Assembly: GCA_040904825.1 (NCBI GenBank)
Contig: JBBDSU010000062.1
Span: forward strand, 1 to 15,853
Source: JBBDSU01 sp040904825
Lineage (GTDB): Bacteria > Actinomycetota > Nitriliruptoria > Nitriliruptorales > Nitriliruptoraceae
Length of the DNA: 15,853 bases
Reading direction: 5' to 3'
Part shown: one piece after another, positions 6,483 to 13,502 of the stretch
Numbering within the stretch: position 1 is the first letter of the stretch
Layout of the letters: each line of letters starts with the position of its first letter
The notes under the pieces: model-generated
Databases searched by the model: none
Seen by the model: only the letters and a program-made list of their open reading frames with translations
Told to the model about the DNA's origin: nothing
Made by a program: the position numbers and the translations under genes

Positions 6483-7576
6483 GACTGTGCTCCCGTCGTG
6501 TCGTTGGCGGACGTGTCTGCTGCCGTCGTGTCTGCTGTCGTCGTACCGCCTGCCTTCGTGCCTGCCTTCGGGTGAGAGGTCGCCTCCCCGCCATCCCCGG
6601 TGGCGGATCGGCCCGAGGTTGAGGCGATCTGATCGACCAGGTGGCACGCGACCGGGCGATCCGTCCGCCATTCCACGAACGGCGGACGCTCATCGCGGCA
6701 CTGCTGCTCCACATGCGGACAACGAGGATGGAATGCGCATCCCGATGGTGGTGACGCGGGATTGGGCGGATCAACGTCGATCAGCGGCTCGTCACGACGG
6801 CCCCGTTCGACCGACGGCACAGCCGCCAGCAGCGTGCGTGTATACGGATGCAACGGATCGTCGACGATGTCAGCGGCTGTTCCCGTCTCAACGATCCGAC
6901 CGAGGTACATCACCGCCACTCGGTGGCTCATGTAGCGCACAACGCCCAGATCGTGCGAGACGAACAGCAAGGAGATGCCGTGCTCTTCCTGGAGGTCCTT
7001 GAGCAGGTTGAGGATCTGTGCCTGCACCGACACGTCGAGCGCAGATACCGGCTCGTCGGCGACGATGACTGACGGCTCGACCGCCAACGCCCGGGCAATG
7101 CCGACCCGCTGTCGCTGACCACCCGACAACTGGCTCGGGAACGCCAGCGCATGCTCAGGCTTGAGGCCGACGCTGGCCAGCAGCTGCTCAACGCGCTCAG
7201 CGACCTGCTGCTTGGCAACTATGTGGTGGATGAGCAGCGGCTCAGCCACGATCGTGCCAACCCGCATCTTGGGCGGCAGCGACGTGTAGGGATCCTGAAA
7301 GACCATCTGAACGTGACGAGGCAACTCCGGGTCGCCGCTGACCCGCGGTGTTCCGTCGATCAGGATCTCACCCTGATCCGCGCGATACAGCCCCACGATG
7401 GTGCGGCCGAGGGTCGACTTGCCGCACCCCGACTCTCCGACGAGGCCGAGCGTCTCGCCGGGTGCGATTGCCAACGAGACCCCATCGACCGCAAGGATCT
7501 TCCCGCTACCGCCGTGGCCTCGGCGGCGGATGTTGAACGTCTTGGTGAGGTCGCGCACCTCGAGTCGCGGCGTCAT
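6479..7576 (-). CDS. OppF/DppF-type ABC transporter ATPase
   Basis: The 365-residue protein is one nucleotide-binding subunit of the importer. It shows Walker A GESGCGKS (47-54), Q-loop Gln94, signature LSGGQRQR (150-157), Walker B VIVADEP (170-176) and switch His208. The oligo_HPY C-terminal domain follows, with the cysteine motif GCAFHPRC (279-286), Cys293 and ACHL (310-313), which can hold an iron-sulfur cluster in some homologues. After residue 317 comes a low-complexity tail of about 48 residues, rich in Thr, Ala, Gly, Asp and Ser, encoded by slipped repeats. Its ATG overlaps the stop of the upstream fusion gene in ATGA, and its own stop overlaps the Gfo/Idh start the same way, so three genes are translationally linked. 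Confidence 0.95.
   Translation of the reverse strand: MTPRLEVRDLTKTFNIRRRGHGGSGKILAVDGVSLAIAPGETLGLVGESGCGKSTLGRTIVGLYRADQGEILIDGTPRVSGDPELPRHVQMVFQDPYTSLPPKMRVGTIVAEPLLIHHIVAKQQVAERVEQLLASVGLKPEHALAFPSQLSGGQRQRVGIARALAVEPSVIVADEPVSALDVSVQAQILNLLKDLQEEHGISLLFVSHDLGVVRYMSHRVAVMYLGRIVETGTAADIVDDPLHPYTRTLLAAVPSVERGRRDEPLIDVDPPNPASPPSGCAFHPRCPHVEQQCRDERPPFVEWRTDRPVACHLVDQIASTSGRSATGDGGEATSHPKAGTKAGGTTTADTTAADTSANDTTGAQS
6512..6570. repeat. Degenerate tandem repeats in the 3' end of the OppF-type gene
   Basis: CGTGTCTGCTG occurs at 6512-6522 and 6527-6537 (15-bp period), and GCCTGCCTTCG at 6548-6558 and 6560-6570 (12-bp period). They encode the Thr/Ala/Asp/Gly-rich tail of the ATPase, outside the conserved fold, and look like replication slippage. 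Confidence 0.7.
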
Positions 7577-9693
7577 GACGCATTCCCGCCGGCGTGAACC
7601 ACATGGCAGGCGACGGTGACCTGCCGGCTGCTGTCACCCTGGCCCTGCGGGGTCGAGCCGGTCGAAGCGCCGGTCGAAGAAGTGCTCGAGGGTTGATTGT
7701 CGCTGCTGGCGACGGGCAATGGGCGAGGCGTCTCACTCAAGCACCGCTCGATGACGTCGGGGCAGCGCGGCGCGAACGGACAACCAGCTAGCGGCACCCG
7801 AGGGTCTGGCAGGTCGCCCGGAATGGCGTGCAGCCGTTCGTCTGCGGTCTCGATGCGAGGAACCGATTCGAGCAACGCGCGCGTATAGGGATGCCGGGGG
7901 TTGCCGATGACCTCTTCGACCGGCCCTTTCTCACACACCTCGCCGGCATAGAGCACCAGCATCGAGTCGGCGTACTCAGCCACCAGCGCGATGTCGTGGG
8001 TGATGAGCACCAGGCTGATCTCTTGCTCCGAGGTCAGCGTCGTCAGCCGCTTGAGGATCTGGGCCTGGGTGGTCGTGTCCAGCGCCGTCGTCGGCTCGTC
8101 GGCCAGCAGCACGCGCGGCTGGGCGACCAGCGCCATCGCGATCATCACCCGCTGGTTCATGCCGCCCGACAGCTCAAACGGATACTGGCGGCTGATGCGG
8201 TCGGGGTCGCCGATGCCAACATCGATGAGTGCCTGCTTGGCGAGCTTTGCCGCCTCACTGCGCGAACAGTCGCGGATGTGACGGATCGACTCGCGCATCT
8301 GGAACCCGATGCTTAAGACCGGGTTGAGCGATGCGGCCGGGTTCTGGAAGATCATGCCGATCTCGCGGCCACGCAAGTGCTCCATGCGATGATCGGAGAC
8401 GCGGGTGAGATCCTCTCCGTGCAACAAGACCTGGCCTGAGGTGACCCGGCCTGGGGGCTCGATGAGTTGGATCACCGCCGATGCCGTCACCGACTTGCCC
8501 GATCCACTCTCGCCGACGATGCCCAGAGTCTCGCCGGCCTCGAGATCGAAGCTCACACCACGCACGGCACGCACCGTGCTGTCCTGTCCGGGAAACTCCA
8601 CATGCAGGTCGCGCACCGACAGCAGCGACACGACATCCACCGGTGCCGCAGATTCCGGTTCGCCATCGGGTACATGCTCGGGTACTGCCGCCGACCCCCG
8701 GTCGGTCGTGCCGGTCAGGCGTCGCAGGAGTCGGCCACGGTCGGCGGAACTCGGCGGAGCGATCCGGCGGAACCCGCCCCGTGACAACCGAGGATCGACG
8801 ACCGACGCCAGGCCATCACCGGCAAGGTTGATGCTCAACACCGTGAAAAGGATCGCCAGACCGGGAAAGACCGGCAGCCATGCGGATACGACCATGTTGC
8901 GCCGGCCTTCGGCAAGGATGCCGCCCCAGGTGGCGTTGGGTGGCTGCAGTCCGAGCCCGAGGAAGCTCAGCGTGGATTCCATGATGATCAGGAAGCCAAC
9001 GTCAAGGAGCGCGATGACCGGCACGACCTGCCACACCGATGGGACGACGTAGCGGAACAGCCGGCGCCAGCGGCCCGCGCCGACGGCCTTTGCGGCCGTG
9101 ACATAGTCCTTTTCGCGCTCCGCAAGTACACGGCTGCGCACAACCCTGGCATAGATGATCCAGCCAGGAATGCCGAGCACCAGGATGAGATGGATCGGTC
9201 GACGTTCGGGCAATACTCCGAGGATGGCGATGGCCAGCAGGATGAACGGAAACGCCAGCTGCATGTCCCCGATACGCATGATGAGCGCGTCGGTCGAGCC
9301 TCCGAAGTACCCAGATAGCGTCCCGGTGATCATGCCGATCGAGCTGCCGATCAGCATGGCCGACACTGCGACAAACACCGAGTTGCGCGCGCCGTAGAGC
9401 AGGCGGCTGAGCACGTCGCGCCCGAGCCCGTCGGTGCCGAGCAGGTGCTCGACCGACCCGCCGGTTTGCCATGCAGGGGGTGCGAGCGCATTGGCAAGGT
9501 TCTGCACGGTGGGATCGTGAGGCGCCAGCAATGGCGCAAAAACGGCGGCGATCACGACCAGCAGGGTCCCCACGAGCCCAATCATGGTGATCGGGCTGCG
9601 CATCATCCTCCGCAGGACATGCTGCCCGGACGGCGCAGAGATGGAACTTCCATCACGTTGCGCATCGTCGGCAAGCGAGGTCAGGTCACTCAT
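7573..9693 (-). CDS. Fused OppC-type permease and OppD-type ATPase of an ABC importer
   Basis: One 706-residue chain joins two subunits that are usually separate. Residues 1-305 form an OppC/DppC permease: an N-terminal OppC_N helix (about 35-58), LLGTDGLGRD (84-93), further helices, and the coupling segment near 190-215 that contacts the ATPase. A Pro/Asp/Arg-rich linker (about 306-352) leads to an OppD-type ATPase with Walker A GESGSGKS (394-401), Gln450, signature LSGGMNQR (508-515), Walker B VLLADEP (528-534) and His566. The C-terminal oligo_HPY motif is GCPFAPRC (637-644), Cys651 and ACHV (695-698), split by a Ser/Thr/Gly/Gln-rich insertion near 662-692. The reading frame is continuous and both halves look intact, so this is a true fusion. 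It starts 9 nt after the OppB stop and has no strong ribosome site of its own, which fits reinitiation. Confidence 0.93.
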   Translation of the reverse strand: MSDLTSLADDAQRDGSSISAPSGQHVLRRMMRSPITMIGLVGTLLVVIAAVFAPLLAPHDPTVQNLANALAPPAWQTGGSVEHLLGTDGLGRDVLSRLLYGARNSVFVAVSAMLIGSSIGMITGTLSGYFGGSTDALIMRIGDMQLAFPFILLAIAILGVLPERRPIHLILVLGIPGWIIYARVVRSRVLAEREKDYVTAAKAVGAGRWRRLFRYVVPSVWQVVPVIALLDVGFLIIMESTLSFLGLGLQPPNATWGGILAEGRRNMVVSAWLPVFPGLAILFTVLSINLAGDGLASVVDPRLSRGGFRRIAPPSSADRGRLLRRLTGTTDRGSAAVPEHVPDGEPESAAPVDVVSLLSVRDLHVEFPGQDSTVRAVRGVSFDLEAGETLGIVGESGSGKSVTASAVIQLIEPPGRVTSGQVLLHGEDLTRVSDHRMEHLRGREIGMIFQNPAASLNPVLSIGFQMRESIRHIRDCSRSEAAKLAKQALIDVGIGDPDRISRQYPFELSGGMNQRVMIAMALVAQPRVLLADEPTTALDTTTQAQILKRLTTLTSEQEISLVLITHDIALVAEYADSMLVLYAGEVCEKGPVEEVIGNPRHPYTRALLESVPRIETADERLHAIPGDLPDPRVPLAGCPFAPRCPDVIERCLSETPRPLPVASSDNQPSSTSSTGASTGSTPQGQGDSSRQVTVACHVVHAGGNAS

Positions 9694-9702
9694 CGGTGTT
9701 AC

Positions 9703-10632
9703 TCATACACGCTCACCCCGCACCCGGGGATCCAGGTACGCGTAGGCAAAGTCGACCAGCAGGTTCAAGACGACGAAGGCGGTCGCCGCGACCAGGATCC
9801 CGCCTTGGATCATCGGGAAGTCGCGGCTTGACATCGAGTCGAGGATCAACTTGCCGATCCCAGGCCAGTTGAAGATCGCCTCGACGACGACCGCACCCGC
9901 CAGCAGGAATCCGAGCTGCAGACCGATGAGCGTGACCAATGGCAGCGACGCAGCCTTGAGGCCGTGCACGGCGAACACCCTGCGTTCCGGCAAGCCTCGG
10001 GCGCGGGCCGCCCGGATCCAGTCCTCACGCAACGTCTCAATGAACGACAGGCGTGCCGTCCGAGTCAAGATCGGGCTGAGCACCACGACCAGCGTGGTAA
10101 CCGGCAGCACAAAACTACGCCAGCCTCCCATGTCGATCGCTGGAAACCATCGCAACCTCAGCGCGAAGAACAGCACCAGCATTACTGCGAGCCAGAACGA
10201 CGCCGTGGCCTGGCCGACAGCGGCGAACACCAGTACCGCGCGGTCCACGATGCCGCCGGGGCGTCGAGCGGCGGCGGCCCCGAGCAGGATGGCAAGTACC
10301 GCTGACAGCAGCACCGCGACCGCCGCCAACTTCAAAGTGTTTGGCAAGGCCGTCATCACCGCATTACTGACCGACTGAGAGCCGCGGAACGACGTGCCAA
10401 GATCCCCCCGAACTGCATTCATCAGGAACGTGAAGTACTGCCCCATCAAGGGCTGGTCGGTTCCGATACGACGGCGGGTCTGAGCGATGATCTCTTCAGG
10501 CGTGCCGGGAGGATTGACCAGCCGTGCCGGGTCACCCGTCGCCAAGCGCAGCACGAAGAACGCGACGGTGACGACGCCCAAGACGACCAGCACCATGTGC
10601 GACAGCCGAACGAGGAGTGCTCGTCCCCTCAT
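9703..10632 (-). CDS. OppB/DppB-type ABC transporter permease
   Basis: The 309-residue integral membrane protein has the family features: a first helix near 8-30, the extracytoplasmic TGDPARL region, GDLGTS near residues 77-82, and the coupling segment ETLREDWIRAARARGLPE (about 204-221), followed by FNWPGIG. It should pair with the OppC half of the fused protein to form the membrane channel. GAGGG ends 5 nt before the ATG at 10632. A six-codon frame (MRTRAG) with its own well-spaced GAGGAG begins at 10649 and its TGA overlaps this ATG, which could couple translation. The gene lies 139 bp after the binding-protein gene, across a strong stem-loop. Confidence 0.94.
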   Translation of the reverse strand: MRGRALLVRLSHMVLVVLGVVTVAFFVLRLATGDPARLVNPPGTPEEIIAQTRRRIGTDQPLMGQYFTFLMNAVRGDLGTSFRGSQSVSNAVMTALPNTLKLAAVAVLLSAVLAILLGAAAARRPGGIVDRAVLVFAAVGQATASFWLAVMLVLFFALRLRWFPAIDMGGWRSFVLPVTTLVVVLSPILTRTARLSFIETLREDWIRAARARGLPERRVFAVHGLKAASLPLVTLIGLQLGFLLAGAVVVEAIFNWPGIGKLILDSMSSRDFPMIQGGILVAATAFVVLNLLVDFAYAYLDPRVRGERV

Positions 10633-10710
10633 CCGGCCCTCGTCCTCATGGTGTGATGCTCCTCGCCAGTCATCGCGGCAGACCGATCAGATACTGCCGC
10701 CGCCTTTCGA

Positions 10711-10750
10711 CACGTTAGGGCTGCACCCCTCAAGGCGCAGCCCTAACGTG
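10711..10750 (-). repeat. Perfect 14-bp stem-loop between binding-protein and permease genes
   Basis: CACGTTAGGGCTGC (10711-10724) and GCAGCCCTAACGTG (10737-10750) are exact complements around a 12-nt loop. On the minus strand no T-run follows, so it is not a classical intrinsic terminator. It lies 21 bp past the binding-protein stop. In comparable operons such a stem protects the upstream message from 3' exonucleases and raises the binding protein above the permeases; that role here is inferred. Confidence 0.75.
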
Positions 10751-10771
10751 CAATCCTGGTACGAATTCCCG

Positions 10772-12331
10772 TCAGTCGGCAAGAAAGGCCTGATGGAAGT
10801 TCGTGACGAACGACTGTGGCAACACAACCAACCCTTCGAGCGAGTTGACGTGGGCCACCGTCAGGTCAGAGTTGTACAGCGGCACATGCCACGCTTGCTC
10901 CCACATGTGCGACTGGAGCTCCGCGTAGATCTCGGCACGCTCTGCAGGGTCAAGCGTCGTGCGGCCGAGGTCGATCAATTCCTGCAGCCGCTCGTCGCCG
11001 AAGTACCACGCGAACGCCGAGCTGTAGACCACCGCAGCAGGGTTTGCGTCGCCCGACGAAGCCCAGCTCAGGTGGTAGAAGGTTCCCGTGCCGTTTTCGC
11101 TGAACGCATCGTCGATCAGACCGGCGACGTCGGTTGAGACGATTCTTGGCCGCAGACCGATGGCTTCCATCTGACTTGCGATCGCCTCCACCACCGGCAC
11201 GGCACGTGGCAAGAATCCTTCAGCAACCCAGATCTCGAACTCCTTGGCTTCTTCCGGCAAATCGGCCGCATCAAGGAGTTCACGTGCACGATCAAGGTCA
11301 GCGGTGAAAGCTGGCTCTTGCTCGACGTAGAATTCGGTGTTGTTGGGCAGGAAGCTTCCCGCGACGGCCGAGCCACCCATCACCAGGTTGTCGACAAGAG
11401 GCTGACGGTCAAAGGAAAGGTTGATCGCCAGACGGAAGTCCGGGTTCTCCTCCCAGACCTGCGATCGGCCTGGCGGCACCCACAGGTTGACAGATTCGAC
11501 GCCAGTGACGCTGTTGAGGACGACATTTTCATCCGCCTCAAGCGTGGCGATCTGCTCGGGAGGCACACGGTCGATCGCATGCGCCTGGCCGCTCAGCAGC
11601 GCGCTCATCCGTGTCTGCGGATCCTGGATGAACTCCCAGGTGAGCGTGTCGATGAAAGGCACCTGGCCCCAATAGTCCTGGTTGGCCTCCATCGTCTTGA
11701 TATTCACCTCGTCACCGACGAGCTTGAAGGCGCCGGTGCCATTGGGTTCACTCTCAAGGCGACTCTCGTCGCCTTCAAGCCAGGCTGCTGACACAATCGG
11801 AGTTCCCGACAGTTCAGCGAGCATGGGGGCGAACGGCTCCTCAGTAGAGATTCTCACGGTGTGGTCATCGACGATCTCCACCTGCGCTGGCGCCCAACCA
11901 AGTGAGTAGGCGCTATCGCCGCTGAAGCCGGACGCAAGCTCGATCGATGCCTTGACGTCGGCAGCGGTCAGTGGCTGACCGTCGTGGAACACCACGTCAT
12001 CACGCAACTCAAACTCCCACACCGTGTCGCTGACGATCTCCCAGGATGTTGCGAGCATCGGCTGAGGGTTGCCCAGGTCACCATCGGGAAACTGCACCAG
12101 CATGTCGTACATGTGCCGCTCGACACGCCGCTGGCTCTGCGCTGTCGATGAGTACGGGCGCCAGTCAGCCCAGAAGTTCTCGGCAATCAAGAACCTGACT
12201 TCTTGAGGCACATCTGGCGGCGGCGCGGCGGCACCTTCATCGCCGTCGCCGCATGCCGCGAGTACGAGTCCGAGTGCCAGCAGCAACCCGAGGCTGCGCC
12301 GAATACGGCCTGACCGCTTCACAGTTCTCAT
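10772..12331 (-). CDS. Family-5 extracellular solute-binding lipoprotein of the ABC importer
   Basis: The 519-residue protein begins with a basic signal peptide (MRTVKRSGRIRR), a hydrophobic stretch, and the lipobox LAAC, giving a lipidated Cys27. A short Gly/Asp/Glu/Ala/Pro-rich linker precedes the SBP_bac_5 domain, recognised from MLATSWEIVSD, VFHDGQPLTAADVK and the closing region MWEQAWHVPLYN. It captures the substrate outside the membrane and delivers it to the OppB/OppC channel. Family-5 proteins bind peptides, but also glycosides, nickel, opines and other organic compounds, so the ligand is not known. It is the first gene of the operon, with a TTGACA-type promoter upstream. The ATG at 12331 has only a weak ribosome site (GAGCGA). 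Confidence 0.94.
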   Translation of the reverse strand: MRTVKRSGRIRRSLGLLLALGLVLAACGDGDEGAAAPPPDVPQEVRFLIAENFWADWRPYSSTAQSQRRVERHMYDMLVQFPDGDLGNPQPMLATSWEIVSDTVWEFELRDDVVFHDGQPLTAADVKASIELASGFSGDSAYSLGWAPAQVEIVDDHTVRISTEEPFAPMLAELSGTPIVSAAWLEGDESRLESEPNGTGAFKLVGDEVNIKTMEANQDYWGQVPFIDTLTWEFIQDPQTRMSALLSGQAHAIDRVPPEQIATLEADENVVLNSVTGVESVNLWVPPGRSQVWEENPDFRLAINLSFDRQPLVDNLVMGGSAVAGSFLPNNTEFYVEQEPAFTADLDRARELLDAADLPEEAKEFEIWVAEGFLPRAVPVVEAIASQMEAIGLRPRIVSTDVAGLIDDAFSENGTGTFYHLSWASSGDANPAAVVYSSAFAWYFGDERLQELIDLGRTTLDPAERAEIYAELQSHMWEQAWHVPLYNSDLTVAHVNSLEGLVVLPQSFVTNFHQAFLAD

Positions 12332-12340
12332 TAGATCGCT

Positions 12341-12351
12341 CGTTTCAAACG
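12341..12351. promoter_or_regulatory. Short palindrome in the leader of the transporter operon
   Basis: CGTTTCAAACG is a perfect 5-bp dyad around one base, 10 bp upstream of the binding-protein ATG and downstream of the predicted promoter. It may be a regulator site; the divergent IclR protein is the obvious candidate. Confidence 0.3.
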
Positions 12352-12361
12352 TCGAGAGTTA

Positions 12362-12378
12362 CTCCCACAAGATGGGAG
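12362..12378 (-). promoter_or_regulatory. Small hairpin at the 5' end of the operon transcript
   Basis: CTCCCA (12362-12367) and TGGGAG (12373-12378) pair around a 5-nt loop. It lies just downstream of the predicted -10 box and would fall at or near the transcript start, where it could act as an operator or a stabilising 5' stem. Confidence 0.35.
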
Positions 12379-12380
12379 CA

Positions 12381-12409
12381 GATCTACCAGAACAACCGCC
12401 GCGTGTCAA
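12381..12409 (-). promoter_or_regulatory. Probable promoter of the transporter operon
   Basis: On the minus strand a perfect TTGACA (12409-12404) is followed after 17 nt by TAGATC (12386-12381), a partial -10 match. The palindrome CAACGTTG (12407-12414) overlaps the -35 box, as a repressor or activator site might. The start codon is about 50 nt downstream of the -10 box. Confidence 0.5.
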
Positions 12410-12478
12410 CGTTGCCAGGACATGCCAGGCCCGCCGCGAAGGTGCGATAGAGACCACGAACACCCCTTCCGTCCCGCT

Positions 12479-12509
12479 ATAGCCCCCAGATTGACCGATC
12501 GAGGGCTAT
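12479..12509. promoter_or_regulatory. Inverted repeat in the divergent gap, candidate IclR operator
   Basis: ATAGCCC (12479-12485) and GGGCTAT (12503-12509) are perfect complements separated by 17 nt. The site lies in the intergenic region between the divergent operon and the iclR-family gene. TATGCT (12507-12512) overlaps one arm and could be a -10 box for the regulator, which would give autoregulation. Confidence 0.4.
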
Positions 12510-12543
12510 GCTCATCAAGGCGGGACCGCCTCCAACACTAGGT

Positions 12544-13464
12544 ATGAGTTCGACAGAAAACGAGATTATGGTTCGTCAGGCGAGAAGCATGACCGAGGGG
12601 AGCGAATCCCACCTGAACCTGCCGGGCACCGACCGGACGGCGGATGCGACCACGCCAGGATCACCTGAGATCGACGGCCTTAGGTCGTTGTCCGGCGATG
12701 CTGGGGGCAGCGAACGATCCGCGTATTCGATCCGAGCGGCTGAGCGAGTATGCGACCTCATCGAATTGGCTCAGCAGCGCCGCGATGGATTCAGCCTCAA
12801 CGATGTCATCCATGCCGTCGGACTCCCACGCAGTTCCGCATTCCGCTACCTGGTAACTCTGGAGCAACGGTCGTTCATCGTCCGCGACGCCGCATCGGGC
12901 CGCTACCAGGCTGGTCCCCGCCTTCAGCCCGTGACGCAACAGCAACTCGACCAACTCGTCGAACGCGTCCGACCGGTGCTTATTGAGTTGCGCGACGAAT
13001 TCGAAGAAACCGCCAGCATCGCCGCGCTTGATGGCACGCGGATTACCTACGCCCTCACGGTTGAGAGCCAAAAGCCGACCAGATGGGCTGGCCCCCAGCA
13101 TGATCACGAACTGCTGCACTGCACAGCCGTCGGCAAGGTCATCGCCACGATGCTGCCTCCCAGCAGGGTGCGCGAGATCCTCAACGCCGAAGGCATGCCA
13201 GCCAAGACCGACAAGACGATCACCGATATCGACGAATTCTTCCAGGAAGTGGGGGCGACCCGGTCGCGCGGCTATGGCATCAACGACAGCGAGAACGACC
13301 CCGACGCCCGATGTGTCGCGGTGCCCTTGTCGTTGCTACCGGTGCCAACCGCACTGAGTTTGAGCGCGCCTTCGTTCCGGTTTTCACCAGAGCGGATGGA
13401 AGAAGCCGCCCTCGCCCTTCAGCAGGCCGTGGCACGCCTCGCCGTCGACGCGACGACCGGCTGA
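12544..13464 (+). CDS. IclR-family transcriptional regulator
   Basis: Counting from the ATG at 12544 the protein has 306 residues. It carries an N-terminal winged helix (about residues 62-128, with AAERVCDLIELA and GLPRSSAFRYL) and a C-terminal IclR effector domain (about 143-300), including LLHCTAVGKVIATML and the loop RGYGINDSENDPDARCVAVPL, which usually lines the ligand pocket. IclR proteins bind small metabolites such as aromatic acids, glyoxylate or sugar acids. The start is unsure: the frame opens at 12508, but that ATG sits in an inverted repeat; ATGs at 12568 and 12589 are also possible, and none has a good ribosome site. The polar 50-60 residue N-terminal extension is longer than usual. 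Divergent position implies control of the transporter operon. Confidence 0.9.
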   Translation: MSSTENEIMVRQARSMTEGSESHLNLPGTDRTADATTPGSPEIDGLRSLSGDAGGSERSAYSIRAAERVCDLIELAQQRRDGFSLNDVIHAVGLPRSSAFRYLVTLEQRSFIVRDAASGRYQAGPRLQPVTQQQLDQLVERVRPVLIELRDEFEETASIAALDGTRITYALTVESQKPTRWAGPQHDHELLHCTAVGKVIATMLPPSRVREILNAEGMPAKTDKTITDIDEFFQEVGATRSRGYGINDSENDPDARCVAVPLSLLPVPTALSLSAPSFRFSPERMEEAALALQQAVARLAVDATTG

Positions 13465-13477
13465 TTGTTGCATGTTG

Positions 13478-13502
13478 AGCCTCGAGCACGCTTCGAGCTT
13501 TT
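13478..13502 (+). terminator. Weak intrinsic terminator after the IclR gene
   Basis: AGC-TCGA (13478-13485 with one bulged C) pairs with TCGAGCT (13493-13499) around a 7-nt loop, followed by a short T-run. It lies 14 bp past the IclR stop, between convergent genes. The T-run of four is short, so efficiency is doubtful. Confidence 0.4.

Noticed and set aside
5472..6671. Longer Gfo/Idh frame with a 63-residue N-terminal extension
   Set aside because: The extra part is the OppF-type gene read in another frame. The Rossmann fold begins right after the ATG at 6482, which overlaps the previous stop.
10711..10750. Intrinsic terminator after the binding-protein gene
   Set aside because: The stem is strong, but no T-run follows on the minus strand. 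I kept it as a stem-loop with a stability role.
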